Of a stretch of 64,000 bases of DNA, positions 1 through 13,227 are shown in pieces. Where the stretch lies: assembly GCA_013396525.1 (NCBI GenBank), contig VWYX01001152.1:176355-240354 (forward strand), given 5' to 3'. The translations under genes were made by a program, and so were the position numbers. The notes under the pieces are model-generated. The model made no database searches and was not told where the DNA came from. It worked only from the letters and a program-made list of their open reading frames with translations. The stretch's first letter is position 1. Each line of letters starts with the position of its first letter. The DNA is from Chaetorhynchus papuensis. Taxonomy: Eukaryota; Chordata; Aves; Passeriformes; Rhipiduridae.

Positions 1-3000
1 GATCTAAAAGCTTTTATCTGGTGAAAGAAGGCAAGTGCTAAATCCAGACATTTACAGACAGGTCTCAAGGTAGATCAGAAAGGAGATCTCCCATGAATTG
101 GGCAGGTTTTGATAGGTCTCCCAGTACTCTGTTTCTGGTGCAAGGCTATTCAGCATTTATGCTGATGGCTCATAGGATGAGTCACAAAGTCTTTGCTGGC
201 AAGATTTTGGATCTCAGAAGATTGCATTGGTAAAGTGTACTAGGAGTCGGCTACTTAGTGCTCTGGATCTGCTGCGTGCATGGTCCTGATGCAGTAGGGT
301 TTGCTCTAACACCTAAAAGAGAAAGACCCAGTTATTGGGGGGAAAAAAGCACATTTCTACACACTTTCAGTGTAAGAGAACATGCTGGAAATTAGCAGCT
401 CCAAGGAGGAGAAATGGGAAAATAAAAAAGACAAATCATGGTGCTGTAAGAAAGGAGAGGTCATGTCAGGATGAAGGTGGCCTGTAAGTGAGGGGGCAAA
501 TCTGCCCCCCCATGCAGTCCAGCTGGGAGAGTGCCCACACGGCACCAGCCCTGAAAAGAGATCCACAAATAATTCAGAGATTAGGAAAAACCTTTCACAA
601 AAGAAAGGTGGAAGGTGATTGGAAAACCATGTCTCATATGGAGAAGCTGCAGTGGTTTTACCCTGGGAAGTAGAAGCAAAACATGGCTCAGGAATTTCCC
701 TCTGAGCTTAGCTGAAGAGAGAGAGTGGTGAATGCCTGAACGCTTCATGCAGGAGAGAAAGAGATTCTGCCTACATGCTTTCAGGTGAATTAGCTGTCTC
801 ACTCTTGCCTGTGGGTGTGCTAGGGAAAGCTCTGTGTGTGTGTGTGCATTTGAAATCCAAGGGTCACCCTATGTACCCACCAGTGGTCTTCTACAAAGAA
901 AAGGAAACTTTCTGCTGTGCTCTTAATACTCATAAATTCTGCAGCTCTGCAATGGGACAATGATTGTAATCAAATCTCATGCTTCAAGGCTCCAGGGTCA
1001 GGAAAAAAATAACACCCTCCATGCCACCATCAGTACATGCTCCAAATGTATCTGGGGCCTGACAGGAGAGTCTTTTCATTTTCCATGAGCTCAGGCATGT
1101 TGAGGACGTTGGGAACTCTCTACCTGCCTGTGCATGTGGAGATTGTTTTACTGCCTGAGGTCATACGAAGCCTGCTGCTAGGTTTTGGAAAGCAGGTAAT
1201 ATTCAGCCTATCTAAAAGGCATCAGTTTGATACTAGGTGTCCTGGGATCTGCAGGTGAATTTATCTGGTACTCCAATTTGGACTTAATTTCTGTGAAAGA
1301 ATTTACAGAAAATAAATTCCAAACTGAAGCTGAAAATATTGTCTTCTTTTCTTAATTCAGAGGGAGTCACTGTTAACACAAACTTTCTGGGCTAAGCCAG
1401 TTGAACCTTTTTAATATTCTACTTCTGCACTTTGTGTTCCACCTTTACCAAGGCAAAACTCGCAATACAACTATAATTGATAAAGTGTTCTACAGAATGC
1501 ACACAAAATCCCTGATCTCTGGAACTTATTATCTATTGTTTAATTATATATCCGAACAAAGTCTTAAAAATTCAAATTTGTGTTTGCAATATAAATTTGC
1601 TTATCCTGTTTCCGTATTCATGTAGTACTATTCCCTTTTTAGTTCCAGGAGCAATCATTCAGTATCAGTCAATATAAATTGACTGAAATGAAATGGACAT
1701 GTAATGAAAGGAGTTTTCCCAGATGTAAGCTGTGCATCCGAGTTGAGGATTATGACAGCAGGCATTCAGACCCAGCAATATGCAATCTTTCTAGCCTCTG
1801 TTCTTAACTAAGGATACACAAAACATCACTTAATGTGTGCAATTAAGTTTGCAAAGAGATGCTTTGGTACAAATTGCCCACCTCTGAGTAAGTATCGCAA
1901 ATGAATCCCCAGTGTTGCCTGTTCATCAGGTTGTTATTTAATTTTAGGCTAACTTTTCTTATTTCAAAATAAATTACCTATTTCAGAGAGGAGAGAAGCC
2001 TGACTCTACCTCTGTGAAGTTTGTAATAAGCCTTCCAATGGAAAAAGCTGTTAGCTCAACTGTGCAAGGAAGGCATGGTGAGGGGAGTTTCAAGGTGGCC
2101 ATAACTGAGGAGGAGGGAAGGAGAAGGAGGGATGGAGAATAATGGCACAGTGTGCTTGAAGGCAAGCAAATGATTAGAGAGCGTATTCTGAGAAATAATG
2201 GAGGATCAGCACTGGGATCCAGTTTTAGTGGTCAGCTTTGGGGAATGGGTGGGCTCCGAGGTGCACAGAGCTGTGGGACACCAGCAGGTGGGTACTGTCA
2301 GGCTAGTGAGCTGCAGGAGACTGATGACGCTAATGGCAAGGCTCCAGACAACAGGTAACAGCACAAAGTGAGTTGAGAAAGGCCTTGACCTCACATGGCA
2401 CAAAATGTCTGTTTTCTAATCTCCCTGGTATGCCTGCAGCAGGCAGTGACAGAAGCCTCCAAAGCTCAGGAGAGTCTGCCCCAAGCCATCTGCACCACTG
2501 CTCAACCCCGTCAGCTCTTCCCTAGAGATCCCATGCCCTCACTTCTTTCCTTGCCTGTTTAGTCCTTACTCGTCCCTCCCCAAGCCTTACCTGACTCCTG
2601 CCCTCCAGATGGCCTCATCAAGCTGTCTTTATAAGCCCTCTACCCAGTCCATGATGCTCTAGCCCCAATGGCTGATGGATATTTTGTTGGGACACAAGGA
2701 CGGAAAACCTCTGGGCATATGATGGCTTTTCCTGGTCTTAAAATCAAGAGTCAAACACGGTTAGAAGGGGAAAAGGGATTTTACTTTGCTATTTATTTTA
2801 AGGATCCTTAAGTGCACCATGTCCAGGTCGAATGCACCTCCACGCACACAGCAATGGCCACCACAATCCCCCTCTTCAAGATCTGGTAAAATATTATAGG
2901 TCTTACTAATTAGCATATCTATCAAAGATTCCCCAATGAGAGGCTCGAATGAGCCCCCCTCCCCAAGGAACCTTCCCCTGGATGGTTCTGTCTTAGTTTA

Positions 3001-6000
3001 CAAAATGTGTTCTGGAGAGGACCTTGGGGTCTGGGGCACACTGATCCCCTAACCACGGAGCTTCTAAAATGTTCAGTCTCCCAGCTTAACAAACAAGTCC
3101 AAGAATGTAGGCAAAAAAGCACCAAGAATAGAGAAATTGTAAAAAGGTATAACAGGGGTATAAAAGAAAAGACAAAAATCATCATGGCATCCCATATCTT
3201 CAGGGTATGCAAGTGAAGGTTAGAAGAGAAAATGTCTTTCTCCTAAGCCCGTGACCCCGTGGCTGCAAGTTACACTGTCTAATGGTGGGAAGCTGGGTTG
3301 AGCAGGAGATACTTGGGAGAGAGAAGAGCTATTTAAACTGGAACACGAAGTTGACACAGAAATGAAAATGAAAAACATGACCACAAATTAATTTGGGCTG
3401 GAAATTAAAAACTTTCTAAGTTTCAGAGAGGCACAGGAGAAACACAGGTAACACATCCAGGTAACTCGTTGGAATAAAAACCAGTAGTTAGGTTTTAAGG
3501 TACAGCTTCATCATTTTGTGAATAGGATTACTTCACTTAATTGCATGAAAATGTAAAAATTAGGCTTCGTAGCATACAACCCTATGCAAAAACCTATTCA
3601 GACTGCTAGGTCTTCAAAGTAGCACTGGTCCCATCCCACGCTTTTTCAAAGTGCCAACATTCTTTATCCATGACTGTGGTAGGACCTTCTATGTGCTGCT
3701 GCATTTAAAAAAGAATAACCCGAGGGTAGGGAGGAGAATTAAACAGGAAAAAATAATTGTGACACTCAGAAAGGTTATTCGATTTGGGGGGATATACAGG
3801 ATCGTGTCTTGGGAGATGAAGTTGTGACATTCTTGGCACCTCATGGCAGGCAGTCTGTTTGCTCGGGCTGCCCCGGCTGCAGCCTCAGCCGGCTGCTCCA
3901 TCTGTAAGAAGGGATTGCTCCGCTCGTGGTTGTTTGGTGCCATCTATGGCCAGAGACTGGCTCCCACACTCCAGGATCATTTTAGGAAGACAAGCGTGCA
4001 TATGGATGAGTTTAATGAGATCAGCAACGACACGGATATACAATACACCTTTATATCTGTCTATGGATATTAAAGTGTCGCTTCTCTGCCAGCTGTTAGA
4101 TGCTGCATGTGAGCTCCTAAAGGCTGTTAGAACCTTCTGGAGTGGCTAAAACCTTTTCAGATTGGCCTTTGTATACAAAGCACAGAATATTAATTTGGGG
4201 CATGGAGTAAGGAAACTTCATAGGAAGTTAGGAAGTTAGTTTCTTCTTTACTGAAGAAAGGGAAGCGCCGTGCTAGAGAAGATGCAGCATTTGTTTTTTG
4301 ACACAAATGTTATGTTCATTATAGACATCGGTTGCTGTGTCATTCCCTTTTTTCCTCCCATGCATCCCCAAGGACAGCCAGCCTTCGGTGCCACAGCCAG
4401 AGATGGCTGTGTTGTTTTAGGAGCGCTGTCTGGCCACGCCCACGGCTTTGCAAAGACAGCTCTGAGATGTAAAAACCACTGAGTGGACAAGCACATCCCC
4501 AGGTGTGCTGCAGTGTGTCTGTGGTCTGTGTGCTCATCTCTTGGCAAGCACTGCTGCCTATGGACTCCTGCCCCAGCAGCAGCTCCTCTGAGGGGAGCAG
4601 CCAGTGGTGCTGGCAAGGGCATGTGCACAAACCCAACACTGCCTGGAGAGCTTGCCCAGCCCAAGGCAGAGGTCTGTGTCTTCTCTCTCCTCCCTCTTGG
4701 TACAGTCCCAGGGTCTGACTCTGAATTTGCAGACAGCTGTGTAGACCTCCTAAAGTATCCGTGGAGAAATGTGCTCTGTAGAGCACATCAAAGCTAGGAC
4801 CAGCCCTAGGTATGTCTAAACAACCTCTTGAAATTAATCTCTCTCCCTCAATGGCATACAGGGAAGGATGCAAACACCTGCAGATCGATGTCTGCATAGC
4901 AAAGTCCACATGTGAGACAATTGCCCAAACTCCCACAGCCACAGAGAGAGGGCAGGAGTGGGATGCAGCACCCACACACTAGCACCTGGTGCTATTCAAG
5001 ATGCCCCTGTGTATCTCACTCACCCACACAGAGCTGCCACATGCGACAGCGAGACCTGCAGGAGACCCAAACCCTTCGGCAGCAGGAGCTGAGGGCCCAG
5101 CAGGATGCCCAAGGGATGTTCAAAAGGCTCTAGATGCTTGTGTGTGGGTAGCAGTATGTGCTTGAATTCAGATGTGTTGTCCTGAGCTGGATCCCACTGA
5201 CTGCATTGCCATCTTCTCTGAGCTACTGACAACCAACAAACAGCTGGTGCAGTCTACACTAAACAGATTTCAGAATTTCCTCCAGTTACTCATAATATTG
5301 CACCAATAATTCCTACTGATATGATTAATGGCTGGTTAGTCAGTTTAGGTTGTGGGAACTGCTACTGAATTTAAAAGAAGGGTATTTTAACTGGTTATTT
5401 AAATGGCCAAATTACTAAAAAATTGTCTACAGATCCGTATCTATAGTTTGTGTCACCTGATGCTTACCCATGCAGCACATCTCCTGGCAACATCAGTGAA
5501 GTTTCTGATGTAATACTCAAGTGAAGGTGTTGTGCATCTGCATATATTATGTGTGAGCCAGAGAGAGGGAATGGAAGATGCATTCTTGTGTTTTGAGTAG
5601 GATCAGCTGTGTCACACTGATAGTAACACTGCTTTAGACTGCACATGAGCCAGAATATTACTAGTCAGGGGCTTCAAGGTTCAGAATTTGAAAGCCCCTC
5701 ACTATTTGTGACATTTGCTTTGCAAATAAGCCCTAAAATACTTTTCTGTATTTTAGAAAATAATGCTGCCTAGAAAGAGGTATGGCTCCCAAGTATTCCA
5801 GGATCAGTAGGAACCAAATGCAATGAAACAATGCTAGTTGCCTAAACTGTTAAAGAGATATACATGTAATAGAAAGCAAAAAATGTAGCTGGGGAGTAGA
5901 AATTAAAAAAAAAAAAAAAAAGAGATGTGTATCTACAACACACAAAATAGGCAAGAATATTAAAGAGAAATAAAAGCCAGCTGTGAAAATACCAAAAATG

Positions 6001-7464
6001 GGTGCAGGGACACTGAAAGAGAGAGTTTAATATGATGAAGCTGTCAAAAGACAAAAAACATTGTAGTACTGGGACCTTTTCTTCTCAAGTAGAGTGGATG
6101 TAACATTACAGCAGCACCTATAAGGACTTTTGATGGCTTTTGGAATATCAAAAGTACAGAAAATAGCATTGGGTATGGCACTGTCATGAGTGTCTGAATT
6201 TGGTCAGAATTCAGTGTCTGAATTTGATGGTAAAACTATCCTCTAATAGTCTAGCAATCATAGCAATTTCTTAAGAAGACTTTTACTCAATTATCCTCTT
6301 ATTTTCCAATTTAGCCCAGAGGCAGAAGTACAACTGGATGAGCCAGACATGCTGTCATTCTCCTACCACCTGACAGAAAAGGAACAAAAAGCAGAAGGGG
6401 GAAAATCAAGGGGCAAGGAACTTTAAAAATACAAATATTTCCATCGAAGTGACTCTTGGTATGGTTCAGCTGGCACTGTTTGTGGTTTCAGTATTGTGTA
6501 TAGATGTCTTGAAAAGATGTCTGGCTTTTGAAAATGAAACTGATCAACACATAGAGAAATATTTTAAGAGCAATTATTGTAAGGGTAGTAAACACTGCAG
6601 CCAGCCTGGGCAACTTACAGCTGGAATAATGGGTTTGGTCTTCAAATGACAGGATTGTAATATTTGGCAATGACAAGTCCATTTACTTCAACAGGAAGGA
6701 AAACCTTTTTTTGGTTTTGGATAAGGAGATGAAGAAGCACTGAGTCCTTAAAAACACAGGTCATGTCAGGAAAGAGCAATGCAAAATTCATGTGTCCCAG
6801 TTCTAACTACCATGAAAAAACAGTGCAACTCCATGCAAATAAAATGTGATACAAATAAGCCAGTTTCTGAAGTTGAAGCAATAGTCAACCCCGCTGAAGC
6901 AGAAGAATCTGTCTTTTCTCTTGGCTCTTTGACAGAGATGCAGTAATCTCCAGAGTCCAGAATTATCCACTGCTGTTAATACTGCTTCTCTTCACTGAGA
7001 ATGCAGTTGACCTTCAATTTGACCCATCTTTGACAACCTCCCTCACCTTCAATTACCAAAATTGCATCCATTCTTTTTGCAAAATCTGGATCACTAGGAT
7101 CTCCCCCTCTCATCTGCTGCTTTTCAAAGTCTGCTATGCAGCCCTGCTTCCAACTGTATGCAGGGTTATGTCCCAGAAGTGTTCTATAATTAGAACTGAC
7201 CACACAGATGTGCTTCAAGAGACTATGCAGCTGAAATGCAGAAAATATTCACTAAAAAAAAAAAAAAGTTGGTTTCAATTTGCATCATTGCTGCTTTCTG
7301 TTGGCAGCTTTTCTTCATGGTATTGCACATCACTCTGACTCCTTTCATTTGAGCAGGGGTAACTAATACCTTTTCTATTATTAAAGCCTCGGGAACAGAA
7401 GATGAAATCCTGCCTTCGTTAAAGTCAATGGCAGAACTCCTGTGAACTTCAGTTCCTTGAGTGT
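1..7464. other. Intergenic DNA upstream of SNAP91, part 1
   Basis: No supported gene. Contains a (TG)n run near 833-848, a 14-bp direct repeat at 6189-6202 and 6213-6226 (AGTGTCTGAATTTG), a 17-base A run at 5905-5921, and a less AT-rich part at about 3840-5130 where ORFs overlap on both strands. None of those ORFs resembles a family I know. Confidence 0.6.
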
Positions 7465-7790
7465 CAGGCCAGAAGGGATCATTAGATTTTCCTGCATATC
7501 ATTGATATTGATGTTTTTGTCTTGGACTACTGCCTATCCTCCAGATGGCATCCAAGCTGTGACTCCTAAAGGACAGAAAATCCACCACTATCCTTAGTGG
7601 TGACATAGTCCCATGATTAGTTACCAGCCTACTAAAAAAACCCCTGAATTTTACCCTATTAAGCTTGCCTAGTTTAAAATTCCAGACACTGATTTTTATA
7701 GCTTTCCTTCCCAATTGAAGAGACTTATCCCACCTATCATATCTTCTCCAGAAAGATACCAATTTAGAGTAATTTAATCTCTTTATAAAA
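7465..7790 (-). mobile_element. Ancient CR1 LINE 3'-end remnant
   Basis: The + strand shows the reverse-complement pattern of old amniote CR1 tails. It starts with GGCCAGAAGGGATCATTAGA, continues with an AATCCACCACTATCCTTAGT-like block and ACCCTATTAAGCTTGCCTAG, and ends in an AGAGACTTATCCC-type segment. It is highly diverged with no coding potential. Boundaries are approximate and the call rests on remembered family pattern. Confidence 0.5.
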
Positions 7791-10369
7791 TTCTAACATC
7801 TACCCCAAGCAACAACTGTGATTTCTGACCCTTTACCAGAGATTATTTTGTTTCTGTGCCTTTTTCCTGCATTCTCCCCTACGTTCTAAAATGATCAAAG
7901 GACTCTGTGGTGTTTCAATATCCATCTCACCAGCTCCACCTACAGCATTATCTTCCCACCCCATTCAAGCACATCCTGTGTGGTGCTGGGTTCTCCCGGA
8001 GAGCTGCTTGTCTGCTTGGCCCAAACACATGGCCCTCATAAAGACACAGCTTGAGTACTTGGCTCTCAAGCTTGGGTACTTTTGTTCCTTGTAAAAGATT
8101 GTTTTGGGCTATATCAAAATATATTTTGGTGCAGGTAACCAAGTAGTTCAGATTAATGTATAGGACAGCCCAGTCCTACACATGTATTTACTTGTTGTTC
8201 TGGGTAGTACAGCTCTGAAGCCAGGCAGGGATGCTGCACATTTTATTTTTGCCATCAGGGCCTTGGTACCTAACCATCATGCTCAGGCCGAGGAAAAAGA
8301 GTGGTATTAGTAAAGAAATCTTGTACAAACAATTTTTTTTTTGTATCTCCTAATACAATTATGCCATTATTAGTATTTCATAACAACACTTTGTGTTTGA
8401 CACTTCTGTTGCAGCATGCTGTTGCATAATACTTCACACTTCCATAGCACATTCCACCTGAGAATCTGACCCTCTACCAACAATAATGAGTCGAGCTCCA
8501 CAAAACTACCCTCAAGCAGCCCTTGTGCTAGTCCAAACCTCAAGATGATGAAAGGGAATGACAGCAAGGATAAGGAGTGCCCAAGGTCACTAAGAAAGTC
8601 TATGGTAGAAATGATTCTGGAAATAAATTTCCTAATTTCTTGCCTTAGGCTTTCACCACATGAGCATTCTTCTCCAGAACATAGCAGTGATAAGAAATAA
8701 TTAAAAAAAAAAAGATAAAAGGTCCTTTTATTAAGAAATTATTTCAATATTTTGCATGGAGATATTCCCGTTGATGTACTAGAGAAGGCAGAGTTTGCAA
8801 AGCGAGGCTCTTAATAGTTGGGAAATGCATGTGCAACCTGCTCTGTTTGCATTACAGTGTTCTTCTGAAGATGATCCTTTCTCTCCACTGAATAAGCTGG
8901 GAAAAAATTATCCGCAATCAAATAATTAAAGAGGGTTTCAGGGTCATATATCTGTTCTAGCTGTTGTCAGCATGATTCCTGCTTCACAAGCTCCAGAAGT
9001 TATAAAATGTGCAGAAAATGAGGCAGGGGACTGCAGGCAATTGAATGCTGCCCTGGAGAGATTGATGCTATCCCTGCCTCTGTCATTTTTCATTTTCTTG
9101 TGGCCCAATTGGAGGCATCTGGGTCTAAATTAGAAAAAGGCTGAACATTCACAGCTGCACTTAAAATTGCTAGCTGCAATTTGAACAGATAAAAAAAAAT
9201 CAGGCTCTGAGTTTCTAAAATTGGGCACTCAAGTTTAGATAATACTTGATAATTCTGGGTTTAACATCTGTTCCTTAGGTCTCTCTGTCTCAGGTCCCTG
9301 GACATAAAATAAAGGGGAGAGCAACCTCAAAGCAGAGCTGTAAGAATACATTAAATAATGTTGACAAACAGTGATAATATTGCAAAGAGATCATCACAGT
9401 AAATCTCATGAGGAGATTAATAATTCAGTAGAGGATTTGAATAATTGTGTTAAAAATGTGTAAGCAATGCTTGAGCTTAGTGGAGGTGGAATATTTGATT
9501 ACTTGCCCCTCAGTAAGGTTTGTCCATCCTCCAGACAAATGAGGCAGGAGCACTGTGGGAAAGGGATGTGACTGTGCCATTAGTTATGATATTACCAACT
9601 GTACTCACAAGTGAGCTACATTCCAGTTGCTCTTCTAATTTTGGCACTCCCTAACTTTTAAGAGCCTGAATAGCTCTTTAAAAGCATCCTTTTATTACAT
9701 GCCTCTGCAAACTAAATTCTATGTATACTGATTTTTCAGTGTAATTTGGGTGTAATTGCCATATACCCAATGGTAAATTGCAGCTTCCATGAACTTTCAA
9801 TTTATGTGACAAGCAGAGGGAATTATGTTTAGAGAAGATAAGGCAGACTGCTGTTGCAAGCAGACTGAAATACCATGTAGAGATAATAATCAATAACTGC
9901 CCTTTGTTTTAAATAAGTATATTTTTGCTGCTTTTCTCTGCTCGGGCTTATTTACTACGGAAATCACATGTTCCTGCTGCTCCTGAGAGGCAGGCATACT
10001 TTCCATATAGAATAAAATCTTTGGTCTCGTGGTGGGAGCACGGGCTGTTGTTAGACACGACACAGAAACAGCTTCAATTCCACAAGTGCTGCCTTGTGAC
10101 ACTGCACTGCAGAGCAAGGAGTAAGGTCCTGGACGTCCCATCGGTGGGGTTTGGCAGTGTCTTAGGGTAACTTTATGATGTGTATCCCCATCGCTGCTCC
10201 ATGCCCAGAAATCAATTTTTGTGCCTTTCTGTGCCTTTAAACTGAGCCTGAGAGGGGGAAGAGAAAAATACTGAGTGAACTTTTCAAAACACTTGTTCAA
10301 GGACACAGATACACACTCCTCTGTGTTCTCCTGCTGTGGTAGCAAGCGTGGAGGAAGCACCCTTCTTGC
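7791..10369. other. Intergenic DNA upstream of SNAP91, part 2
   Basis: AT-rich sequence with short A and T runs (for example near 8332-8341 and 8701-8712). A 156-codon ORF on the - strand at 9890-10360 has no recognisable domain and is treated as chance. Nothing else supported. Confidence 0.6.
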
Positions 10370-10800
10370 TTTTCAGCCAGTTTTCAGCTCCTTTTCTCCA
10401 GAGGGAGATGGAGAGTTGAACTTGTTTTTTTCCTGGGACTTTTGGGGTTTTTTTTTTTCTCTTCTTCTCTTCTGGACTGTTTCAACAACATCTGAACACA
10501 CCGGGAGAATTTTCCTCCGAGGCTCGGAGGTGGGGCCCACACCGACCCAGCTCCGAGGAGGAGAGAGACCACACCTACAGAAGGACTCTGAAATATTCCC
10601 AGCTTTCTCTCCACAGTGAGAGGATGTATTATTTAGCATTATTATCCTTTTCCCATGTGTTTGTTAAATAAATAGTTTTTTATCGCTTTCACTTTCCTCC
10701 GAGGAAAAATTTCTTTTTCCTGAACCTGGTGGAGGAGGGGTGGTTGTAACCTGCTTTCCCTCAGAGGATATTTTCCTCCAAATTTGGTCACACCAGCACA
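10370..10800 (+). mobile_element. Partial long terminal repeat (LTR) of an avian endogenous retrovirus-like element
   Basis: The segment has the layout of an LTR 3' half: a T-rich stretch (10440-10460), a small hairpin with arms CCTCCGA / TCGGAGG near 10516, a polyadenylation signal AATAAA at 10667-10672, then a U5-like part with GAACCTGGTGGAGGAGGGG, ending TTTGGTCACACCAGCACA at 10800. This resembles LTR families I associate with songbird genomes. No internal retroviral genes flank it, so it looks like a solo or truncated LTR. The left end is uncertain and there is no checked target-site duplication. Confidence 0.5.
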
Positions 10801-13201
10801 GGCAGACCCCATCCTGGGAGTGCCATCACAGGCAAAACCAGCACCTGCTAATTTACAAGGGATTTTTGAAAACTGATGCATGGATGTTGTATTTCAAGGT
10901 GCAGATGGTGGGGGGATGCTGCCAGCTGCTCACAACTGCTGCTGTTCCTCCACCCCAGGGAAGGAGGCCCTTGTTAGGCTTTGCCACCACCAGCCTGATT
11001 TTGCCTCTCCTACGGTACCTTCCCATCACCAGAGGGAATTCCCTGGCAGCTTAATGTTGAAGAAACCCTGTCCCACTGTCAGAAAGCACCAATATAACAT
11101 GGGTGGAACTTTTTTCACTGATAGTCATCAACCTACCTATGGCACTGCCCTCCAACTGCTGCTGGAAAATCAGGCTATGCAGACCTGTGGCCACAACAGG
11201 CCATGGGGTAATATATCAAAGGGATGATGTGGCTCGATGAAACACTGCATTTTGGGTTAATCTTCAAATAATCCAAGCTCCAGTTGATTCTACTGAGGCC
11301 TCCAGCCGTCTCTCTTCAACTGCTTTCAGGTACTGGCAGCCCCAGCTTCAGTTTGGGGTCAGACCTTGCAGACCAACTTCCACATCACTAGGAAATAGTG
11401 CTGGTACTTTAAAAGTATCCAAATAAAAACAGAACTTTTTCTTTTAAAAACCAGGTTTTTATCAATATACAAAATTAGACAATCTCAAATACTAGAATCA
11501 TGTTATCTATTCCAACACCAATCCAGACACATAATACAGCCCAATTCCAGTGTAATGAAAGAATCTGTTTTATATTATTTCTAGGGTAACTTCACACAAC
11601 AGATTTTAATAGTTTGGATTTTTTTTTTACAGTATGTGTTTTAATTTGGAGAGGAAGGACCTTTTCTTCTAGCTTCAGAGAACTTCTAAGGCAGTCTGCA
11701 AATATAGAAGGTGTATTTGGAAAATTTCCCTTTGTTCAATTAAGACAGCTGGGAGCAATCCAGATTCAATGCAATGGTTTCTTTAACCAGCCCTCATCAA
11801 ATTTATTATTCATTTTTTAGCCTAGCTTTCAACTAAAACAGATGAGGATATTAAACTATGAAAAAACCATTCAGATGAAGGGTTGACTTCATCTCTCAAA
11901 AAGCAGGAGAGCCAAGGTTAAAACTGTCACTACTAGGAGACCTCTACAATATTAGAGAGACACAATGAGAGCAAGCTAAAAATGGTATTTCAGGATTAAC
12001 TCATTTTTTTTGTGTGTGTTTGCAGATTTATTACAGAACCAACTCCTACTTATGTTAGGTGACTAATCTCACTGCAATGTAGTAACTCACATAAGTAGGA
12101 AAATAAGACTTAGCCTTTACTGATTGCTAGCTTGCTGAATTAAATTATAGCTTATTTTAATAACTCTTTGAATATATTATACCCCTAACTACCTTAACTA
12201 CTGCACTGATTTATATTTTTGATATTTGATCCTACCAATGACAGAATGAGTTGGATTTTAGAGAAAAAAATAGGAACATGTGAATCATGTTAAACAAGTA
12301 TTGCCTGGCATGCTCTGAGCACTGCCATCCCAAGTGAGCAAGAAAGCAAGAATATAAAATCAATGTCATATTTAACTCTGTTCCTTGGTCTTACAGATTT
12401 TTAATTAAAAAAAAAAAAAAGAAAAAAATATTAGCCTCTCCCATGTGTGTGCAGATTGGGCTGAGTTAAGGTTTAGAGTGGTGAATTGTTCCATAATTGG
12501 TTTTGATAGTAGAATTAGTATTATGTCTAGTTGTGGCTTCAAAATCTGTGGCAAGAATGTTGGCTAGCTGGTGATCAAATACAAGTAAATTTTATCATAG
12601 AAACATAGCACCGTAATCCAGAATGAAATATGTACCTTATTAGTCAGTTGATAGAATTTAAAAAAAAATTGTCAGAAGGTAGAATATTTATTAAATTTTA
12701 TGCCCTGACAGTGAAAACATTGGGTTTTCTTAAACTAAAGAACTAAATGCAAGAAATATATGTCTATTTTCCAGCAATCAAATGCATCTTGAAGTCACAG
12801 AAGGTGATGAATCATAGAGAGAAACATTAAATGAAATGACGACTGTTTTCAGTTCTGAAGGATTTTGTATTGGCTCTTGATTGCAAGAGAGTTGGAGCAA
12901 TCTATGTTGTGATGATCTATGTCTGGCACTTCTAGACAAGTTCAAAAACTGGGGAATGGAAATCTAAACATATTCAAGATGCTCACTTAGATTCAAATTG
13001 TAAAACTTTTATTCACGTCAAAGAATAACTTATTACCTTTTTAGCCCTATAATCAGTGCTCACAATGCACAAACAATGACCTGTGTCCTTTCTACCAGTT
13101 GCTTCCCTGGTGCCTACAGATAAGAAAATTAATTCTGTTTTACATCAAGGAAAGATTTTTTTTTTTTTTTTCCCATTTAGCTAAGCTGAGAAAAAGCACT
13201 G

Positions 13202-13227
13202 AGGCCTGCTGTGTGAGCAGCAGGCCT
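13202..13227. repeat. Perfect 10-bp inverted repeat (hairpin)
   Basis: AGGCCTGCTG, a 6-base spacer TGTGAG, then CAGCAGGCCT. The arms are perfect complements and GC-rich in an AT-rich setting. It is followed within 20 bases by no T run, so there is no terminator-like form. Function unknown. Confidence 0.85.

Noticed and set aside
3843..4149. Overlapping + strand ORFs (76 and 96 codons) starting with an Ala-rich stretch
   Set aside because: Short, no recognised domain, and another ORF covers the opposite strand; treated as chance in a GC-richer patch.
9890..10360. 156-codon - strand ORF
   Set aside because: No domain or family similarity and no splice context; it ends at the edge of the LTR-like fragment.
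10275..10639. ORFs of 76-114 codons on both strands
   Set aside because: They lie in or at the edge of the LTR-like segment and include low-complexity Phe/Lys-rich translations of its T-rich tract.
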